From JACQWX01 sp041662295 (GTDB lineage Bacteria > Elusimicrobiota > Elusimicrobia > UBA1565 > UBA9628), in the NCBI GenBank assembly GCA_041662295.1, contig JBAZSR010000170.1, positions 1 to 8,377 on the forward strand: 8,377 bases of DNA, read 5' to 3'. The notes under the pieces are model-generated. The model ran no database searches and was not told the origin of the DNA. It saw only the letters and a list, made by a program, of their open reading frames with translations. This document shows, piece after piece, positions 5,985 to 8,377 of the stretch (within the stretch, counting starts at the first letter, position 1; every line of letters starts with the position of its first letter). The translations under genes were made by a program, and so were the position numbers.

Positions 5985-7732
5985 GGCTTGTCTCCGTGGT
6001 CATGGTGCGGCGGCGGCAGGATGGGCGGCTTCTCGGAGAAGGTCATCTTCTTCTCGACCTCCACCTCGGAGAGCAGCAGGCTCGGCGCGATGGCGGAGAC
6101 CGGCACTCCGCCGGACTCGGCGCCGCAGGTGCCGTTGAACACGTCGTCGTCGTCCGCGGCCGCGGCGATCTTGGCGAAGGACGCCAGGGGGGTGCCCACG
6201 ATGTCCACCCCTCGGACGACCTCGTCCGGACGGCCGTCCGGATAGACGCGATAGACGAGGAGCGGGATGACCTTGAAGGACTGGGTGAACCCCCGCCCGG
6301 TCATGGTGAAGCCGCCCGAGATGTCGTCGAAGACCAGGCCGAAGGGCTTCCTCTGGCGCTTGAGCTCGGCGATGAGCATCTCCCGGAGCTTCGGGTACGG
6401 CACGGTCTTGGAGGCCTTCACCACGGTGTTGCCCATGCGCGCCACGATCTTGTGGCCGGACTCGCGCCGGCCGTGGCCGTTGGAGGCCGCGAAGTTCTTG
6501 ATCGGGGAGCGCGTCATGAGGAAGCCCTTGAGGATCCCGTCCTTGACGATGGTCACGTTCTGGGAGGGGACGCCCTCGTCGTCGAAGGAGTAGTGGCCCC
6601 GCAGGAAGGTCCCCTTGTGCTCGGGCATGGTCGCGTCGTCATAGACGCTGATGAACGGCGCGGTCACGGCCTGGCCGAGCTTTTTGGTGAAGGTCTGCCC
6701 TTCGCTCTCGAGCTTCTGGCGGTGTCCCTCCACGCGGTGCCCCATGATCTCGTGGAAGTAGACGCCCGAGGCCTTGGCGCGGAAGATCGCGGGCCCGGTG
6801 TAGGGCTCGACCAGAGGGGCCTTGGTGAGGGCCGAAAGCTCCCGGGCCGAGTTCTCCATGTCCTTGAGGATGACGGCATCCTTCGGCAGGCCGTCGACCG
6901 AGGCCGCGTCGTAGCTCAGGTGCCGGGTGAGGTCCATCCCGTCCGTGGTCCTGGCGTAGAGGTAGTAGCTAAGGCGGACGTAGGGGTTGCCGGTCGCGAT
7001 CTCGGCGCCCTCGGAGTTGAGGATGTAGCGGTTCACGGACGCGGCGCTGAGGTTGACTCCGGAGTCGATGATGAAGGGGTGCTTCTTGAAGAAGCCCGAG
7101 AGGTTCTTGAGCCGCTTGCGCCAAGCGTCCCGGTCCACCTTGGGCGGGGGGATCACGGCGTAGCGTCGGGCGGGAGGGTAGGGGGAGAAGTCGTCGGACT
7201 TGTCCTCCTCCTCCGCGGTCACGGCCTTGTTGGTGAGGACCTTGGTGTACTGCTCCCGGGCGGCCTTGAGGATCTTGTCCGTGTGCAGCCAGGCGGCCGC
7301 GGCCAAGGAGTCCTCGTCGTCCTCGGTGGTCAGGCGCACGCTGCCGAAGTCGTCATCCCGGCTCCAGCCGTCTCCCCCCTTGATCTGGTGCGTGTTGTCG
7401 AGGGCCGGGTCGCCGACGCGCGCGTCCACGGTGAGCTCGCGGCTGTGGGCCTCGTTCTCGTAGCGGATGGCGCCGAGCATGGCGCCCATGTAGGTCCGGC
7501 GGGTGTCCTCGGCCTCGTAGGCCAGGAAGTACATCGGCGGCTTCTCCGCGTCCTTGAGCTTCTCGAAGGAGCGCTTAAGCTCCGAGCGCAGGGCCCGCAG
7601 GAGGGTGTCCTCCTCCGCGCCGGTCATGGCGGCCTCCGCGGGCGCTTGGGCCGGAGCCGGGGCGGAACCGGCGTCCGGGACCAGGATGAGAGGCAGGAGA
7701 AGGATGAAGGCTGCTTGAAGGGCGCGGTTCAT
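5981..7732 (-). CDS. Exported TldD-like zinc metallopeptidase
   Basis: A 583-residue protein with a Sec-type signal peptide (hydrophobic core ~7-18, likely cut near GSA-PA at about residue 24), followed by an Ala/Pro-rich linker. The TldD-type catalytic region has YFHEIMGHRVEGH (325-337), giving the HExxxH motif H327-E328-H332. The C-terminal GTCGAESGGVPVSAIAPSLL (534-553) matches the TldD G-CG---VPV block. Its C536 is the only cysteine and corresponds to the third zinc ligand of E. coli TldD. Other family blocks are GHYSFDDEGVPSQNVTIVKD (379-398), GILKGFLMTRSPIK (399-412) and SNGHGR (417-422). It is about 100 residues longer than cytoplasmic TldD, mostly in the N-terminal half, and ends in a His-rich tail (PPPHHDHGDKP). 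It is predicted to cleave peptides or unfolded segments outside the cytoplasm; the substrate is unknown. It follows the lipoprotein peptidase gene by 31 bases and overlaps the inactive paralog as ATGA. Confidence 0.88.
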   Translation of the reverse strand: MNRALQAAFILLLPLILVPDAGSAPAPAQAPAEAAMTGAEEDTLLRALRSELKRSFEKLKDAEKPPMYFLAYEAEDTRRTYMGAMLGAIRYENEAHSRELTVDARVGDPALDNTHQIKGGDGWSRDDDFGSVRLTTEDDEDSLAAAAWLHTDKILKAAREQYTKVLTNKAVTAEEEDKSDDFSPYPPARRYAVIPPPKVDRDAWRKRLKNLSGFFKKHPFIIDSGVNLSAASVNRYILNSEGAEIATGNPYVRLSYYLYARTTDGMDLTRHLSYDAASVDGLPKDAVILKDMENSARELSALTKAPLVEPYTGPAIFRAKASGVYFHEIMGHRVEGHRQKLESEGQTFTKKLGQAVTAPFISVYDDATMPEHKGTFLRGHYSFDDEGVPSQNVTIVKDGILKGFLMTRSPIKNFAASNGHGRRESGHKIVARMGNTVVKASKTVPYPKLREMLIAELKRQRKPFGLVFDDISGGFTMTGRGFTQSFKVIPLLVYRVYPDGRPDEVVRGVDIVGTPLASFAKIAAAADDDDVFNGTCGAESGGVPVSAIAPSLLLSEVEVEKKMTFSEKPPILPPPHHDHGDKP

Positions 7733-7735
7733 GGG

Positions 7736-7742
7736 ACCTCCC
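7736..7742 (-). promoter_or_regulatory. Strong Shine-Dalgarno for the TldD-like gene
   Basis: In the minus-strand transcript GGGAGGT precedes the ATG at 7732 with about 3-4 bases of spacing. It is the best ribosome binding site in the window and fixes the start, which also begins the signal peptide. The spacing is shorter than usual. Confidence 0.6.
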
Positions 7743-7763
7743 AGGACAGGCGAAATTCTAGCA

Positions 7764-8377
7764 CTATTCGAGCTTGAGGACCGCGCTGGGGTCGTAGTCC
7801 GGCATGTCCTTGGAGAAGACGAGCATGAGGCCCCGCACCTTGACCCTGTCGCCGTCGTAGCAGTCGTGCCAGCGTCGGACGAATTCCTCGGCCGGGACGT
7901 AAGTGTAGTTGCCCAGGGTGGACGGGTCCATGAAATAGAGGTTCTTCGCGTCGTAGCCTACCGCGACCGCGTAGTGCCCGTCATCCCAATCCTCGGCGTA
8001 GTCTGTGGGGGGGTCGGCCCAAGCCTGGAAGGCGACGATGACCGGGGAGCCCCGGTCCAAGGCGGCTTTGAGGTCCGCGAGGCTCGCGTCGAGGAAGGCC
8101 TCGGCGCCGATGCCCCGCCGCAGGGCCGCTTCCAGGATGCTCCAGAAGCGGGTGCCTTCCTCGGGGTCCGCGCCGAGCTCGGCGCTGAGTCTGTCCTCGC
8201 GGACCTCCTCGCCGTAATAGCGGAGGACGGACTGGAGCGCCGCGGCCCCGCAGGTGTAGGGCGTGGCTTGGCGCGTGAGAGGCAGGAGGAGGGCGCCTTT
8301 GGGCAGGGGCGGGAAAGGCCCAGGGCTCGCGCAGGCCGTCAGGAGCAGGGCGGGTGCGAAAAGCAGGAGGTTTCTGG
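7764..8377 (-). CDS. Lipoprotein with C39-type papain-like cysteine peptidase domain, N terminus cut by window edge
   Basis: Reading leftward from 8375, the frame is open to a TAG at 7764-7766 and gives 203 visible residues. The first visible residues are a hydrophobic stretch ending in a lipobox, LTAC-AS (Cys at visible residue 15, bases 8333-8331), so only the first few signal-peptide residues are missing. There is no Asp after the lipid-bearing Cys, so by the E. coli rule it would go to the outer membrane. The peptidase domain shows the C39 pattern: TRQATPYTCGAAALQSVLRYYG with oxyanion Gln Q36 and nucleophile C42, then DDGHYAVAVGYD with H134, then YFMDPST with D150. This completes a Cys-His-Asp triad. 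The family includes double-glycine leader peptidases of bacteriocin exporters and stand-alone Peptidase_C39_2 proteins; no ABC transporter or leader substrate is visible here. It precedes the two exported TldD-like genes by 31 bases and is probably co-transcribed. Reading the TTG at 8060 as start would remove the catalytic Cys and is rejected. Confidence 0.85.
   Translation of the reverse strand, partial: RNLLLFAPALLLTACASPGPFPPLPKGALLLPLTRQATPYTCGAAALQSVLRYYGEEVREDRLSAELGADPEEGTRFWSILEAALRRGIGAEAFLDASLADLKAALDRGSPVIVAFQAWADPPTDYAEDWDDGHYAVAVGYDAKNLYFMDPSTLGNYTYVPAEEFVRRWHDCYDGDRVKVRGLMLVFSKDMPDYDPSAVLKLE

Noticed and set aside
4953..6245. A 430-codon plus-strand frame spanning the junction of the two TldD-like genes
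   Set aside because: It is antisense to two well-supported overlapping genes, low in complexity, and has no motif.
5996..7777. A 593-codon open frame on the plus strand opposite the TldD-like gene
   Set aside because: It is a GC-driven antisense shadow: compositionally biased Gly/Val/Leu/Asp/Glu/Arg translation with no recognisable domain, while the opposite strand encodes clear family motifs and a signal peptide.
7755..7783. Possible promoter before the TldD-like gene (TAGAAT on the minus strand at 7760-7755)
   Set aside because: A -10-like hexamer is present in the only AT-richer patch, but no acceptable -35 lies 16-18 bases upstream and the gap is 31 bases, so co-transcription with the lipoprotein gene is simpler.

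Overview
The window is a densely packed, very GC-rich piece of bacterial chromosome with almost no intergenic DNA. Its eight genes form two convergent blocks that meet at about position 2940. Three of the seven visible start codons are TTG or GTG, and most gene junctions overlap by 1-4 bases. A lipobox protein, two Sec-type signal peptides and a multi-pass lipid-dependent glycosyltransferase point to an organism with a well-developed envelope, probably diderm. An Elusimicrobiota-like or deltaproteobacterial-like lineage would fit, but nothing here proves the phylum.

Plus-strand block (1-2931): a housekeeping translation operon. It starts inside the gene for ribosomal protein L25/CTC (rplY), which carries a repetitive Ala/Lys/Pro tail. 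Peptidyl-tRNA hydrolase (pth, TTG start) follows, then a 73-residue two-helix membrane protein (TTG start), a PmbA/TldE-type protein of the TldD/PmbA family, and a small Trm112/UPF0434-like zinc-binding protein. From pth onward each gene overlaps the next (TTGA, ATGA, TGATG), so the genes look translationally coupled. rplY-pth is a common bacterial pair; the other three genes are less expected passengers.

Minus-strand block (8377-2953, read right to left): an envelope-directed set. First comes a lipoprotein with a papain-like C39-type cysteine peptidase fold, cut by the window edge only a few residues into its N terminus. After 31 bases comes an exported TldD-like metallopeptidase with an intact HExxxH motif and the distal cysteine. 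An exported paralog follows through an ATGA overlap; it keeps the fold-defining blocks but has lost all three zinc ligands and contains no cysteine. Last is a GT-C-type polyprenyl-phosphate-sugar glycosyltransferase, joined through a GTGA overlap.

The most interesting content is this minus-strand block. It resembles an extracytoplasmic version of the cytoplasmic TldD/TldE heterodimer (one active subunit, one inactive), built from two longer, signal-peptide-bearing paralogs and encoded beside a putative lipoprotein cysteine peptidase. A separate cytoplasmic PmbA/TldE-type protein sits in the plus-strand operon without a visible TldD partner. The joint function (peptide or protein processing in the envelope) is inference; the motifs, signal sequences and gene overlaps can be read directly.
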